Positions 44,678 through 52,702 of a stretch of DNA of 64,000 nucleotides are shown here, one piece after another. How positions within the stretch are numbered: position 1 is the first letter of the stretch; every line of letters begins with the position of its first letter. The DNA lies in assembly GCA_046296435.1 (NCBI GenBank), contig JBKBLI010000008.1:1-64000 (forward strand), read 5' to 3'. The notes beneath the pieces were generated by a model. That model was not told the DNA's origin. It ran no database searches and saw nothing but the letters and a program-made list of their open reading frames with translations. Source of the stretch: M3007 sp046296435. GTDB lineage: Bacteria; Bacteroidota; Bacteroidia; Chitinophagales; Saprospiraceae. Both the position numbers and the translations under genes were made by a program.

Positions 44678-46153
44678 CTAAAAAGCCTTTGACGCCTTGC
44701 CTGCTTCCTGCAGGAGGGCGCGCAGGCGCGACATCTCCAAGTCGCGCTGGGACAGCAGGTCTTCAAGACCGTATGGAGTCGGGTAGTCGGGTTGCACTCC
44801 GCGTCCTGGGCGCGCGCCGGGCAGACCGTAGTTGAGCCAGAGCAGCGGGAAGCGAATGTCGATCCCACTGAAGGGCAGGCGAAGGCGCGGATAGCCGCCG
44901 CCGCAATTGCCTGCGCCGCCGCCGCCGGTCTCTACTCCGATGACTTTCGCCCTTCCAGTGTATTTGAGGTATGCCGCTGTCATGCTAGCCGCCGAGAAGG
45001 TGTAGCCGTTGGTCAGCACGTACAGGTCGCCCTCGAAGCGCCGGCGCCTGAGAGGCATGACCCTGCGCTCGCGTATCTTGACATCGCCCTCGCTGGAGCG
45101 TCTGAATCCGAAGGGCGCGTAATCGTAGCGCAGCCCGACCAAGGCGCAAGTCAGGAGCGCCCGCTTGCGGAACCAGGGTCGGTACCGGGTCTCTCGGCTG
45201 CGCTCGTATCGGCAACTGATCGGGCGATCCAGCGTGTGCGCGAGCAGGCGGTTCATGTTGGCGACGCTCCCTCCGGTGTTGAACCGCAGGTCGATGGCCA
45301 GCGCATCGAGATCCGACCGGGCGGCATAGCGGAAACAGCGGCGATAAAAGCGGCGATAACCCTTGGTCGGGAAGCCCGTCATGCGCAGCACGGCAAGCGA
45401 GGGGTTCAGGGTGTCGCGATAGAATACCTGCGTGCGGTTTCTGTACAGAATCGGAGGCGGTTTGAGCGCGTTCAGATGGGTGCGCACGGCATTTGCGCGC
45501 GCTTTCTCGAGGTCTTTGGCGCGCATGGCCGCTATGCGCAAGGCGCGCGGCTCCGCATCGCCGGGCCTTTGGACGATCAGGCTCAGGCTATCGGCATTGC
45601 CAAACAACAGCTTCCAGTACCGGGCGAAAGACGAAGCGGCTACGGCCTCCCCAAAGGTGGGGCTAAACCCGTCTGAAGGCGCCAGCATACGCGCAAGCGC
45701 CAGCCCTTGCGTCGTTGGCGTATTGTCGATATAGAGGATGCGGTCGCCCCGTCGGAGCAGCGAGTCGGCGCCGTAATAGCGGTTGACCGTCGGCGGGCTA
45801 CTCGCCGGCGCAAACACCTCTACGGGCAGATAACGCGCCTCCGCCGAGGGGAAGGCGGGCGTGAGTACTGAGGTGTGGCCGTCGCGCACCCGCGCCACGG
45901 CCAGGCGGATCATGAAATGCGCTTGGCGAACGGATACAGAGTCTGGCGGGATTTGCGCGCGCAATCCTACGAAAAAGTGACGAAGCGAGTCGGGATGGTT
46001 GTAGCGCAGTACGCCCGGATGCGCGTCAAAAAGCGCTTTTTCCAAAAAAATAAGGTCTTCGCGCAGCCAGTGCGCTGGGATGAACTGCCCATAGCACTGG
46101 CGCAGTAAAAACAGGCAAGCAAAAAGGGAAAAGGTAATTCTACTGACAGGCAT
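44678..46153 (-). CDS. Secreted S41-family peptidase
   Basis: 491 residues with a signal peptide (FSLFACLFLLRQCYG). The S41 core is visible: DGHTSVLTPAF, the substrate loop RFNTGGSVANMN, and the nucleophile region TNGYTFSAASMTAAYL (Ser of TFSAAS). There is no evident PDZ domain, so it is of the TSPc type without CtpA-like targeting. GGGGAGNCGGG near residue 400 is an unusual Gly-rich loop. Its ATG lies 14 bases inside the upstream membrane-protein gene, so the two genes are translationally coupled and may act together. Confidence 0.87.
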   Translation of the reverse strand: MPVSRITFSLFACLFLLRQCYGQFIPAHWLREDLIFLEKALFDAHPGVLRYNHPDSLRHFFVGLRAQIPPDSVSVRQAHFMIRLAVARVRDGHTSVLTPAFPSAEARYLPVEVFAPASSPPTVNRYYGADSLLRRGDRILYIDNTPTTQGLALARMLAPSDGFSPTFGEAVAASSFARYWKLLFGNADSLSLIVQRPGDAEPRALRIAAMRAKDLEKARANAVRTHLNALKPPPILYRNRTQVFYRDTLNPSLAVLRMTGFPTKGYRRFYRRCFRYAARSDLDALAIDLRFNTGGSVANMNRLLAHTLDRPISCRYERSRETRYRPWFRKRALLTCALVGLRYDYAPFGFRRSSEGDVKIRERRVMPLRRRRFEGDLYVLTNGYTFSAASMTAAYLKYTGRAKVIGVETGGGGAGNCGGGYPRLRLPFSGIDIRFPLLWLNYGLPGARPGRGVQPDYPTPYGLEDLLSQRDLEMSRLRALLQEAGKASKAF

Positions 46154-47075
46154 CGTCGAGGGCTTTGCGGATAGCAGGTTTGCGGATCAACTTGAGGTAG
46201 GTGCGTTGGTTATGTTGTCTATTGGCCTCGGGCGCCTCATTTTGATAGATGGCGTGGGCCAGGGCGGGCCAGCCCGCCGTTTTGAGCAGGGCCTCTGCGC
46301 GGCATTTGCTGCGCGCATAGCCGCCCTCAGGATCGGCTTCTGCGCCGGCTTCAACGGCATAATACAAGTACCGCTGTATGGTGAACTCGGTAGGCCGAAA
46401 AAACTCCAAGCGGTGCACTTGCGGATCGTCTGGTAAAAAAAATACATTGAACTGATCGCCATCGGTCAAGGGGAATCCGGTGGGCGTCATGGCCTCGCCG
46501 ACGTCCGGAGCTTTAAAAAAAGCCGTCAATGAATCGCCTTGGGCAGTCGCAAAACGATAGCGCCCTACCCGCCCAAACTCCGGATCGCGCTCCATGACAA
46601 CCACGGCGGCGGCGTCCCGCCCGAACAGATTAAGCTGACGGATGTTGTCCGGGGTGATCCGGCTGTTGATGCTGTTTTTGACGATAATCTGCTTCTGCCT
46701 CTGGACGCGCCCATAGGCTTGCAACACGGCGACAAACGAACCGAGCAGGATCAGCCCGCCCACGACGCTGATGGCCAGCAAGCGGTTGTTGCGACGGGTT
46801 TCGGCCTTACGCTCGCGGTTGCGCGGCGTATCCGCTTTTTTGTTCACCTGAAAATCATAGCTGAACAAACCGTTTTTTTCGCGTTTCAGGCTGATCTCGC
46901 ACAACTCATCCTCGATGAAAAACGAGTAAACGCGATCCTCCCGTACGCTGAAGTCGATCTGCACGACCCTGCGATTACAGTGTATCAACAGGTGGCCGCT
47001 GCGGTCGCCGTGGTAGATGCCTACCTGGTGCCTGCCGCCGCTGTCGTCGAGATATATCCACTGAAACTGGGCCAT
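46140..47075 (-). CDS. Single-pass membrane protein of unknown function
   Basis: 311 residues from ATG 47075 (MAQFQWIYLDDSGG). Three parts are visible. The first is an N-terminal cytoplasmic beta-rich domain of about 85 residues (HGDRSGHLLIHCNRRVVQID), followed by a basic linker. The second is a membrane helix (LLAISVVGGLILLGSFVAVL). The third is an outer domain with a DUF3592-like strand pattern (GRYRFATAQGDSLTAFF, FNVFFLPDDPQVHRLEFF) and a helical Cys-containing tail. It overlaps the S41 protease gene by 14 bases. No known function. Confidence 0.75.
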   Translation of the reverse strand: MAQFQWIYLDDSGGRHQVGIYHGDRSGHLLIHCNRRVVQIDFSVREDRVYSFFIEDELCEISLKREKNGLFSYDFQVNKKADTPRNRERKAETRRNNRLLAISVVGGLILLGSFVAVLQAYGRVQRQKQIIVKNSINSRITPDNIRQLNLFGRDAAAVVVMERDPEFGRVGRYRFATAQGDSLTAFFKAPDVGEAMTPTGFPLTDGDQFNVFFLPDDPQVHRLEFFRPTEFTIQRYLYYAVEAGAEADPEGGYARSKCRAEALLKTAGWPALAHAIYQNEAPEANRQHNQRTYLKLIRKPAIRKALDDACQ

Positions 47076-47156
47076 GAGAAAATTTACAAAACGCCCGAAC
47101 GCTTTGCAAAATTTTAGCGTCAATCAAACGTTCATGGCAGACACTTTATTGATTCG

Positions 47157-47169
47157 TTTTTTGGAAAAA
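47157..47169. repeat. T6-GG-A5 variant palindrome upstream of the DUF5777 gene
   Basis: Five bases before the ATG at 47175. Confidence 0.5.
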
Positions 47170-47174
47170 GCGCC

Positions 47175-48107
47175 ATGATAAAATTTATCCGACTCTTCTG
47201 CACCGCTTTCATCTTGATTTCGGCTTTGGCTCTGCAGGCCCAACAAGGCGACGACGATCTGCTGTCCATGATCGACGACGAACCTCAGACAGATTACGCG
47301 GCTTACGCCTTCAAGACCAACCGCATTGTCAACGGGCACTCGATTGAGAATTTGGCGGAGGGCGTCCTGGATTTCAAGATTTCGCACCGCTTCGGCGCCC
47401 TGCGCAACGGATTTTATGATGTGTTCGGTTTGGATGCCGCCACCATACGCATCGGACTGGACTACGGCGTGACCGACTGGCTCATGATTGGCGTAGGGCG
47501 CAGCAGCAAAGAAAAAATCATCGACGGGTATGTCAAAGCCAGAATCCTGCGCCAGTCCAGCGGCAAAAAGACCATGCCCTTATCCTTGTCATACCTGACG
47601 GACGCGCAAATCGTCACGGCGCGTTTTGCCGACCCGGAGCGAGAAAATCTGTTCAGCTCGCGGCTGTACTACACCCACCAACTGTTGTTGGCGCGCAAGT
47701 TCAACGAGACCTTCACGCTCCAGCTTATGCCCACGCTCGTACACCGCAATCTGGTGCGCGCTACCGCCGACCGCAACGACGTATTGGCCATGGGCGTTGG
47801 CGGCCGCATTCGCCTCAGCAAAAGGGTCACGCTCAACGCCGAGTACTACCACGTATTGCCCAACCAGATCGCCAATCCGGACTTTGTCAACGTCCTTTCG
47901 GTGGGCTTCGATATCGAGACCGGCGGCCACGTGTTCCAACTGCATTTCACCAACTCGCCCGACATGACGTACAAGGGCTTCATCACCGAGACTTCAGAGG
48001 CCTGGTTTTTCCGCAACGATGAAGGGCGCGTGCTCAGCGGCCTGCGCTTCGGGTTCAACATCTCGCGGGTGTTCACGGTCAAAAAGCCCAAAGGTTGGGA
48101 GGGCTAA
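47175..48107 (+). CDS. DUF5777 family outer-membrane beta-barrel protein
   Basis: 310 residues. The signal peptide ends ALALQAQQ. An acidic N-terminal segment (GDDDLLSMIDDE) is followed by alternating amphipathic strands typical of a barrel: GVLDFKISHRFGAL, IRIGLDYGVTDWLMIGVGRS, LNAEYYHVLPNQIA and FNISRVFTVKK. DUF5777 proteins are Bacteroidota-specific and often sit near cytochrome or YceI-type genes, none of which is here. It probably has an outer-membrane location; the transported substrate is unknown. Confidence 0.85.
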   Translation: MIKFIRLFCTAFILISALALQAQQGDDDLLSMIDDEPQTDYAAYAFKTNRIVNGHSIENLAEGVLDFKISHRFGALRNGFYDVFGLDAATIRIGLDYGVTDWLMIGVGRSSKEKIIDGYVKARILRQSSGKKTMPLSLSYLTDAQIVTARFADPERENLFSSRLYYTHQLLLARKFNETFTLQLMPTLVHRNLVRATADRNDVLAMGVGGRIRLSKRVTLNAEYYHVLPNQIANPDFVNVLSVGFDIETGGHVFQLHFTNSPDMTYKGFITETSEAWFFRNDEGRVLSGLRFGFNISRVFTVKKPKGWEG

Positions 48108-48122
48108 ACCGCTCCCCGTCTT

Positions 48123-48533
48123 TTACTGCGGAGCGTCGATAGACTGCACCAATTCGACCAAGACGCCGTTGGCCGATTTGGGGTGCAGAAAAACCACTAT
48201 TTTGTTGTCGGCGCCCGGGCGCGGTTCGTCGCTGAGCAGGGTGAATCCCTCGCTCCGGAGGCGATCCATCTCAGCCCGAATGTCGCGCACCTCGAAAGCG
48301 ATGTGATGTATGCCTTCGCCGCGTTTTTCGATGAATTTGGCGATAGGGCTTTCGGGGTCGCTGGCCTCAAGGAGCTCAATTTTACTTTCGCCGATGCGAA
48401 AAAAGGAGGTTTTGACCTTCTCGCGTTCGACGGCTTCAATCTTGTAGTGGGCCTCGCCAAGCAGCCGGGCAAACAACTCGTTGCTTTGGGCCATGTCGCG
48501 CACGGCTATCCCGATATGTTCGATTCTGAGCAT
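48123..48533 (-). CDS. mce: Methylmalonyl-CoA epimerase
   Basis: 136 residues from ATG 48533 (MLRIEHIGIAVRDM); the longer in-frame start at 48590 is rejected as it crosses a poly-T region. Vicinal-oxygen-chelate fold with the metal ligands in EHIGIA, GIHHIAFEV and a C-terminal Glu in LVELVQ. It interconverts (R)- and (S)-methylmalonyl-CoA in propionate/succinate metabolism. It is convergent with the DUF5777 gene (15 bases). Confidence 0.95.
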   Translation of the reverse strand: MLRIEHIGIAVRDMAQSNELFARLLGEAHYKIEAVEREKVKTSFFRIGESKIELLEASDPESPIAKFIEKRGEGIHHIAFEVRDIRAEMDRLRSEGFTLLSDEPRPGADNKIVVFLHPKSANGVLVELVQSIDAPQ

Positions 48534-48580
48534 GCGTTTTTTTTTTACGCAAAATAAAGCGATTGGGCGCGCGCGTTTGG

Positions 48581-48596
48581 TTTTTTTCAAAAAAAA
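48581..48596. repeat. T7-C-A8 palindrome between mce and rsgA
   Basis: Lies 47 bases upstream of mce and 78 bases upstream of rsgA in their divergent region. Confidence 0.6.
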
Positions 48597-48658
48597 GCGC
48601 CAAATAGGTAAAGACTGCGACTATTTAGACCCAAAAAGTGTTTGTCGCCAAAAACGCT

Positions 48659-48666
48659 TAACTTTG
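48659..48666 (+). promoter_or_regulatory. -7 element TAACTTTG for rsgA
   Basis: Perfect match ending only 8 bases before the rsgA ATG, so the transcript should start at or within a few bases of the start codon. Confidence 0.65.
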
Positions 48667-48674
48667 CTACCTGA

Positions 48675-49625
48675 ATGTTACAGGGTACAGTAATCAAGTC
48701 CACGGGAAGTTGGTACGCCGTAGAAGAGGACGGGCCTGAAAAAAAAGTATGGAATTGCCGGATCGTCGGCAAGTTTCGCTTAGAGGATATGCGCCTCACC
48801 AACCCCATTGCGGTGGGCGACCGCGTGGCTTTTGCGCCTGAAGGCGAGGAGAGGTCGGGCCTTATCCGCAGTATCTTTCCGCGCCGCAATTACGTGGCCC
48901 GTCAGTCCCCTCGTCAAAAACACGATCTGCACCTGCTGGCAGCCAATATCGATCAGGCGCTGGTGGTGGTCACGGTCTCCCACCCTACGCTCAAACCGGG
49001 CTTCATCGATCGCTTCCTGCTCATGACCGAGCGTTGGGAGATCCCCGTCTGCATTGCCTTCAACAAGGCCGATTTGTACGACGATGAAGATCTGGGTATC
49101 TTTTTGCACATGCGCGACATCTATCAGAAGATCGGCTACCGCGTGATCCTGTGCTCGGCCCTCGCAGGCGACGGCTTGGATGCGCTGCGCCATTTTTTGA
49201 CGGACAAAACCACCTTGATCAGCGGACAGTCGGGCGTCGGCAAAAGCACCCTGATCAACGCCATCCAGCCCCAACTCGCTTTGCGCACGGGCGAGATCAG
49301 CGACTACTCCGGCAAGGGGCAGCATACCACCACGTTTGCCGAGATGTTTAACCTGGATTTTGGCGGGCGGCTGATCGACACGCCGGGGATCAAGACCCTG
49401 AGCTTCAACAACAAATCGCCCGAAAACATCGCTCATAGCTTTCGGGAATTTTTCGAGCTTTCCAAACTGTGCCGCTTTGGCGGATCCTGCCTGCACCGCA
49501 AAGAACCCGGCTGCGCCGTGCATGAGGCGCTGCGCACAGGCGAGGTGAGCGAGTTGCGATACCACAATTACCTCGGCATCCTCGAAGAAATCGAAGACCA
49601 GAACTACTGGGAGCGGATCAAGTAG
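48675..49625 (+). CDS. rsgA: Ribosome small-subunit GTPase RsgA
   Basis: 316 residues. An N-terminal OB domain (LQGTVIKSTGSWYAV) precedes the circularly permuted GTPase (G4 FNKAD, then G5 CSALAG, G1 GQSGVGKST, G3 DTPGIKTL). The C-terminal zinc domain shows C-x-H-x-C spacing (CRFGGSCLHRKEPGCAV). It matures the 30S subunit near the decoding centre. Translation starts almost at the predicted transcription start, so the message may be leaderless. It is followed by a 16-base palindrome, CCAAAACATGTTTTGG (49628-49643), which may serve as a terminator. Confidence 0.96.
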   Translation: MLQGTVIKSTGSWYAVEEDGPEKKVWNCRIVGKFRLEDMRLTNPIAVGDRVAFAPEGEERSGLIRSIFPRRNYVARQSPRQKHDLHLLAANIDQALVVVTVSHPTLKPGFIDRFLLMTERWEIPVCIAFNKADLYDDEDLGIFLHMRDIYQKIGYRVILCSALAGDGLDALRHFLTDKTTLISGQSGVGKSTLINAIQPQLALRTGEISDYSGKGQHTTTFAEMFNLDFGGRLIDTPGIKTLSFNNKSPENIAHSFREFFELSKLCRFGGSCLHRKEPGCAVHEALRTGEVSELRYHNYLGILEEIEDQNYWERIK

Positions 49626-49695
49626 GCCAAAACATGTTTTGGGTTGAAAAAGCGCGAGGCGTACGCTTTTTGTATCGAAAATTCCAAAGTCTATC

Positions 49696-49703
49696 TATAT
49701 TTG
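49696..49703 (+). promoter_or_regulatory. -7 element TATATTTG
   Basis: Perfect match; it would give a leader of about 120 bases for the M43 protease gene. Confidence 0.5.
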
Positions 49704-49805
49704 TGCGCGGGGTTTAGCCTCAGTCCCCGTTTTCACAGAAAGCCTGCCCTCACTTTGGCGCAAATGGGCGCCGGTTCAAAAAAACTGATGGCCGGGTTCT
49801 CGAGA

Positions 49806-49820
49806 TTTTTTCAAAAAAAA
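49806..49820. repeat. T6-C-A8 palindrome upstream of the M43 protease gene
   Basis: Ten bases before the ATG at 49831. Confidence 0.65.
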
Positions 49821-49830
49821 CAATAATGTT

Positions 49831-51180
49831 ATGCGCACGGCTTTATCGGTTTTCGTCCTTCTTTTGTCTGTCCGGCTCTCCGCTCAGATTGCGCCGCTGC
49901 CCGTCCTCTGTGGCAACGAACTGTTTGACTACATCGTCGCAGAGCGCTATCCGGCGCTGAAGAGCGGCTTTGAGCAGACTTTTGAAGCGGCGCGGGCGCG
50001 GGCGCAGGAAGCTGCTGTGGCCAACGACCGCTCCCAACTGACCATCCGGGTGGTCGTGCATGTAGTGTGGAAAAATCCTGAGGAAAATCTGCCGGACAGC
50101 GTTATACTCAACCAGATAGCCATTCTCAACAAGGACTTCAACCGCCTGAATCCGGATACCGGGGATCTACGCAGCGTTTTCCTGCCTGCGGCAGGCAATC
50201 CCAACATCAAATTCGAACTCGAAACGGTCAAGCGGGTACAGACAACCCAAAACTTTTCCATCAACTTGACCAGCGGACAGTTGTTGGCCAATCTGAAGAG
50301 CGGCGCGCAGGGCGGCAGCGACGCCTGGGATACAGAGCGTTATTTGAATATCTGGATCTGTCGGATACAGCCTACTACGCTGTTTGGCATTCCGCTGGGA
50401 CAAATTCTTGGGTTTGCCTTCCCGCCCAACAACCTGCCAAATTGGCCTGCCGACAGCGGCGCGCCCACCCCTGAACAAGATGGCGTGGTAGTCGATTTTC
50501 GCGTCGTAGGGTCCAACAACCCCAATCCCATCACTGTTCCGGGCAGCGGGCCGCTCGTGGTAAAGGGCCGCACCCCAGTGCACGAAATCGGTCACTACCT
50601 CGGCTTGCGTCACATCTGGGGCGACGGCGGCCTGCTGGGCCTTCCCAACGATTGCAACCAAAGCGACGGCATCGACGATACGCCCTTTGCCAACGCGCAG
50701 TCCAATTTCGATTGCGACAAAACGCGCAACACCTGCAACAAGGTAGAGCCGTTCTACGGCGCGGATGTGCCCGACATGATCGAAAACTACATGGACTATT
50801 CTCAGGAAAATTGCATGAACGTGTTCACCAAGGGGCAGGCCGCCCTCATGCGCGCCGTGCTCGACGGACCGCGCAAGAAATTGGTTGACACATCCTCCAG
50901 CCTCGCTGCCGCCGCTTCGCCCGCCGCGCTCGCGCTCTGGCCCAACCCTGCGGGCGACGACTTTTGGGTAGCGTTTGCGCTCCCCCGGTCCGGTCCCTTC
51001 ACCTTGCGCCTGATAGCTGCCGATGGGCGTGCGACAATACTACACAGCGAGCGAAACGCGCCCGCCGACGGCGAGCGCCGCATGCGTTTTGACGTAGCGC
51101 ATCTGGCATCCGGATGGTATGCCCTACAGTTGATTACACCCCGAGCCACGCATACCCAGCCGCTCTTGATCAAACGCTGA
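49831..51180 (+). CDS. Secreted M43-family zinc metalloprotease with T9SS sorting domain
   Basis: 449 residues. The signal peptide is MRTALSVFVLLLSVRLSAQ. The N-terminal part is the M43/pappalysin prodomain and core: IRVVVHVVWKNPEENLP, then the zinc site HEIGHYLGLRHIWGD (HExxHxxGxxH) and Met-turn region MIENYMDYSQENCMN. Cys residues around DCNQSDGIDDTP and DKTRNTCN probably pair. The last 80 residues (LWPNPAGDDFWV to QPLLIKR) are a type A T9SS sorting domain, so the enzyme is exported to the cell surface or medium. A 49-codon ORF follows 4 bases after the stop. Confidence 0.93.
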   Translation: MRTALSVFVLLLSVRLSAQIAPLPVLCGNELFDYIVAERYPALKSGFEQTFEAARARAQEAAVANDRSQLTIRVVVHVVWKNPEENLPDSVILNQIAILNKDFNRLNPDTGDLRSVFLPAAGNPNIKFELETVKRVQTTQNFSINLTSGQLLANLKSGAQGGSDAWDTERYLNIWICRIQPTTLFGIPLGQILGFAFPPNNLPNWPADSGAPTPEQDGVVVDFRVVGSNNPNPITVPGSGPLVVKGRTPVHEIGHYLGLRHIWGDGGLLGLPNDCNQSDGIDDTPFANAQSNFDCDKTRNTCNKVEPFYGADVPDMIENYMDYSQENCMNVFTKGQAALMRAVLDGPRKKLVDTSSSLAAAASPAALALWPNPAGDDFWVAFALPRSGPFTLRLIAADGRATILHSERNAPADGERRMRFDVAHLASGWYALQLITPRATHTQPLLIKR

Positions 51181-51184
51181 GCTT

Positions 51185-51334
51185 ATGTTCGAACGCCGTT
51201 CCAAAGATCCTTATTCGCCTATACTGATGATCCTAATGGCTTTGGCAGTTGTACTGATTTTCGTGTCGATGTGCAACGACCTGCGCAAAGCGGCTGCGCC
51301 GCCTCCTGCGGCGACGCCGCAGGAGCAAGGGTAG
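51185..51334 (+). CDS. Small single-pass membrane protein (49 aa)
   Basis: 49 codons, ATG 51185 to TAG 51334, starting 4 bases after the M43 protease stop. The sequence has a charged start (MFERRSKDPYSP), one hydrophobic helix (ILMILMALAVVLIFVSMC) and a Pro/Ala-rich tail. The layout resembles small stress or anchor peptides, but no family was recognised. Likely real because of spacing and a clean transmembrane pattern; function unknown. Confidence 0.6.
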   Translation: MFERRSKDPYSPILMILMALAVVLIFVSMCNDLRKAAAPPPAATPQEQG

Positions 51335-51381
51335 AACAAAGATGGCAGAGTGATGAGGGCAAAAAGAGCGGACGGCGCGCG

Positions 51382-52158
51382 CTATTCCCAGAAAGATACT
51401 TCGCCGGGATGGTAGGCGCCGATGCCGGACTCGCGGCGCAGGAGCAAACGCCCGTGTTCGTCCACGCCCATAATCTCGACCTGCATGCGCTTTCCCGCGC
51501 TCAGATCCGTGCACTCCATACGCGCGCCCATACCCCAAAGGACTTGCAGATAATCGGCTCTGAGGGCCTCCGTTCGGCCGGCTTTCAGTTGCAAATAGCG
51601 TTGCTCAAGAGCGTTAAAGAGCGCATCTTGCACAGCGTCCAAATCCAACGAGCCGCCGGTAATGAGCGACAGCGAAGTCGCCCGGACCAATTCGGGCGCA
51701 AATACGCGCTGGTTGACATTCAGCCCGATTCCCGCAATGGCGCGCCGCACGCAGCCAGCGGCCGATATTTCGGTTTCGGTCAGGATGCCCGCCAATTTTT
51801 GGGCGCCCCATACCAGATCGTTCGGCCATTTGAGGCGCAGGTTTTCTTTTTTAGGCAAAAACAAAGATGTGGCGTCGCGCAGAGACAGCGCTACGGCCAT
51901 ATTCAGATCAAAAATCCGGCGCGCATCCAGAAAATGAGGCAGGAGTAGTACGCTGACCGTCAGGTTTTCTCCTTTGACCGACTCCCAATTCCTGCCAAAT
52001 TGGCCTCTGCCGCGGGTTTGAAAGTCCGCCCGGACTGCCATTCCTTCAATCGGCTCGGTTTTTGTACCGGTATCTAGCATTCCTGCCAGATAGTCGTTGG
52101 TTGAGGCCAATTCAGGAAAGCGCAACAAAACTTTTCCAACAAAAAATGTGTTTAGCAT
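51382..52158 (-). CDS. birA: Biotin--[acetyl-CoA-carboxylase] ligase
   Basis: 258 residues. Catalytic domain of BirA with FPELASTNDYL, the biotinyl-AMP loop TRGRGQFGRNW (usual GRGRxGR; here GRGQFGR), LRLKWPNDLVW with the catalytic Lys, KLAGILTET and the C-terminal SH3-like part (VDEHGRLLLRRESG). It lacks the N-terminal DNA-binding domain of E. coli BirA, so it is an enzyme only. It attaches biotin to carboxyl-carrier proteins. Divergent from rsfS. Confidence 0.95.
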   Translation of the reverse strand: MLNTFFVGKVLLRFPELASTNDYLAGMLDTGTKTEPIEGMAVRADFQTRGRGQFGRNWESVKGENLTVSVLLLPHFLDARRIFDLNMAVALSLRDATSLFLPKKENLRLKWPNDLVWGAQKLAGILTETEISAAGCVRRAIAGIGLNVNQRVFAPELVRATSLSLITGGSLDLDAVQDALFNALEQRYLQLKAGRTEALRADYLQVLWGMGARMECTDLSAGKRMQVEIMGVDEHGRLLLRRESGIGAYHPGEVSFWE

Positions 52159-52194
52159 AACGTTTTTTTATCTGGCGCAAACACGGAATCAGCG

Positions 52195-52202
52195 TACCTT
52201 TG
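52195..52202 (+). promoter_or_regulatory. -7 element TACCTTTG for rsfS-ftsH
   Basis: Perfect match, about 95 bases before the rsfS start. Confidence 0.6.
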
Positions 52203-52297
52203 CGTTGAAGACGAAAGGGACTCATCGAAGCCTTTCAGAATTAAATTGCAAATGTACGATTTGCCCTGACCACTTATCACAAATATCTTAACGCATT

Positions 52298-52684
52298 TTG
52301 ACAGCATCAGCTAAAGCTAAAAATTCTGACAGCCAAACTGCGGCGCTCAACGACCTGATCGTAGAAGGCATACGCGACAAAAAAGGCAAAAAAATCATCC
52401 TCATGGATCTCAAGCATATTGAAGACGCCCCCGCCGATTATTTTATCGTATGCGAAGGCGACTCCAATGTGCACGTTAAAGCCATTTCGGACAGCATATA
52501 TAAAAAACTCATCGATGAGGCGCAGACCAAACCATTCCACATCGAGGGTTCGATCGGCGCCCGATGGGTGCTCATGGATTACTTCAGCACTTTAGTGCAC
52601 GTTTTTCACCCCGAAACACGTCAGTTTTACGAGTTGGAACACCTGTGGAGCGATGCCCGCATCACGGAATATGCCGATTTGTGA
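52298..52684 (+). CDS. rsfS: Ribosomal silencing factor RsfS
   Basis: 128 residues. Start is TTG at 52298: the reading frame is closed by TAA three codons upstream and no ATG occurs before the conserved domain, so TTG (or the adjacent ATT) must be used. The RsfS/Iojap/YbeB domain is clear (DLIVEGIRDKKGKKIILMDL, DYFIVCEGDSNVHVKAI, RWVLMDYFSTLVHVFHPETR, FYELEHLWSDA). It binds L14 on the 50S subunit and blocks subunit joining. It lies 18 bases before ftsH and is probably in an operon with it. Confidence 0.95.
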   Translation: MTASAKAKNSDSQTAALNDLIVEGIRDKKGKKIILMDLKHIEDAPADYFIVCEGDSNVHVKAISDSIYKKLIDEAQTKPFHIEGSIGARWVLMDYFSTLVHVFHPETRQFYELEHLWSDARITEYADL

Positions 52685-52702
52685 TTTTTTGCGACATAAC
52701 AC

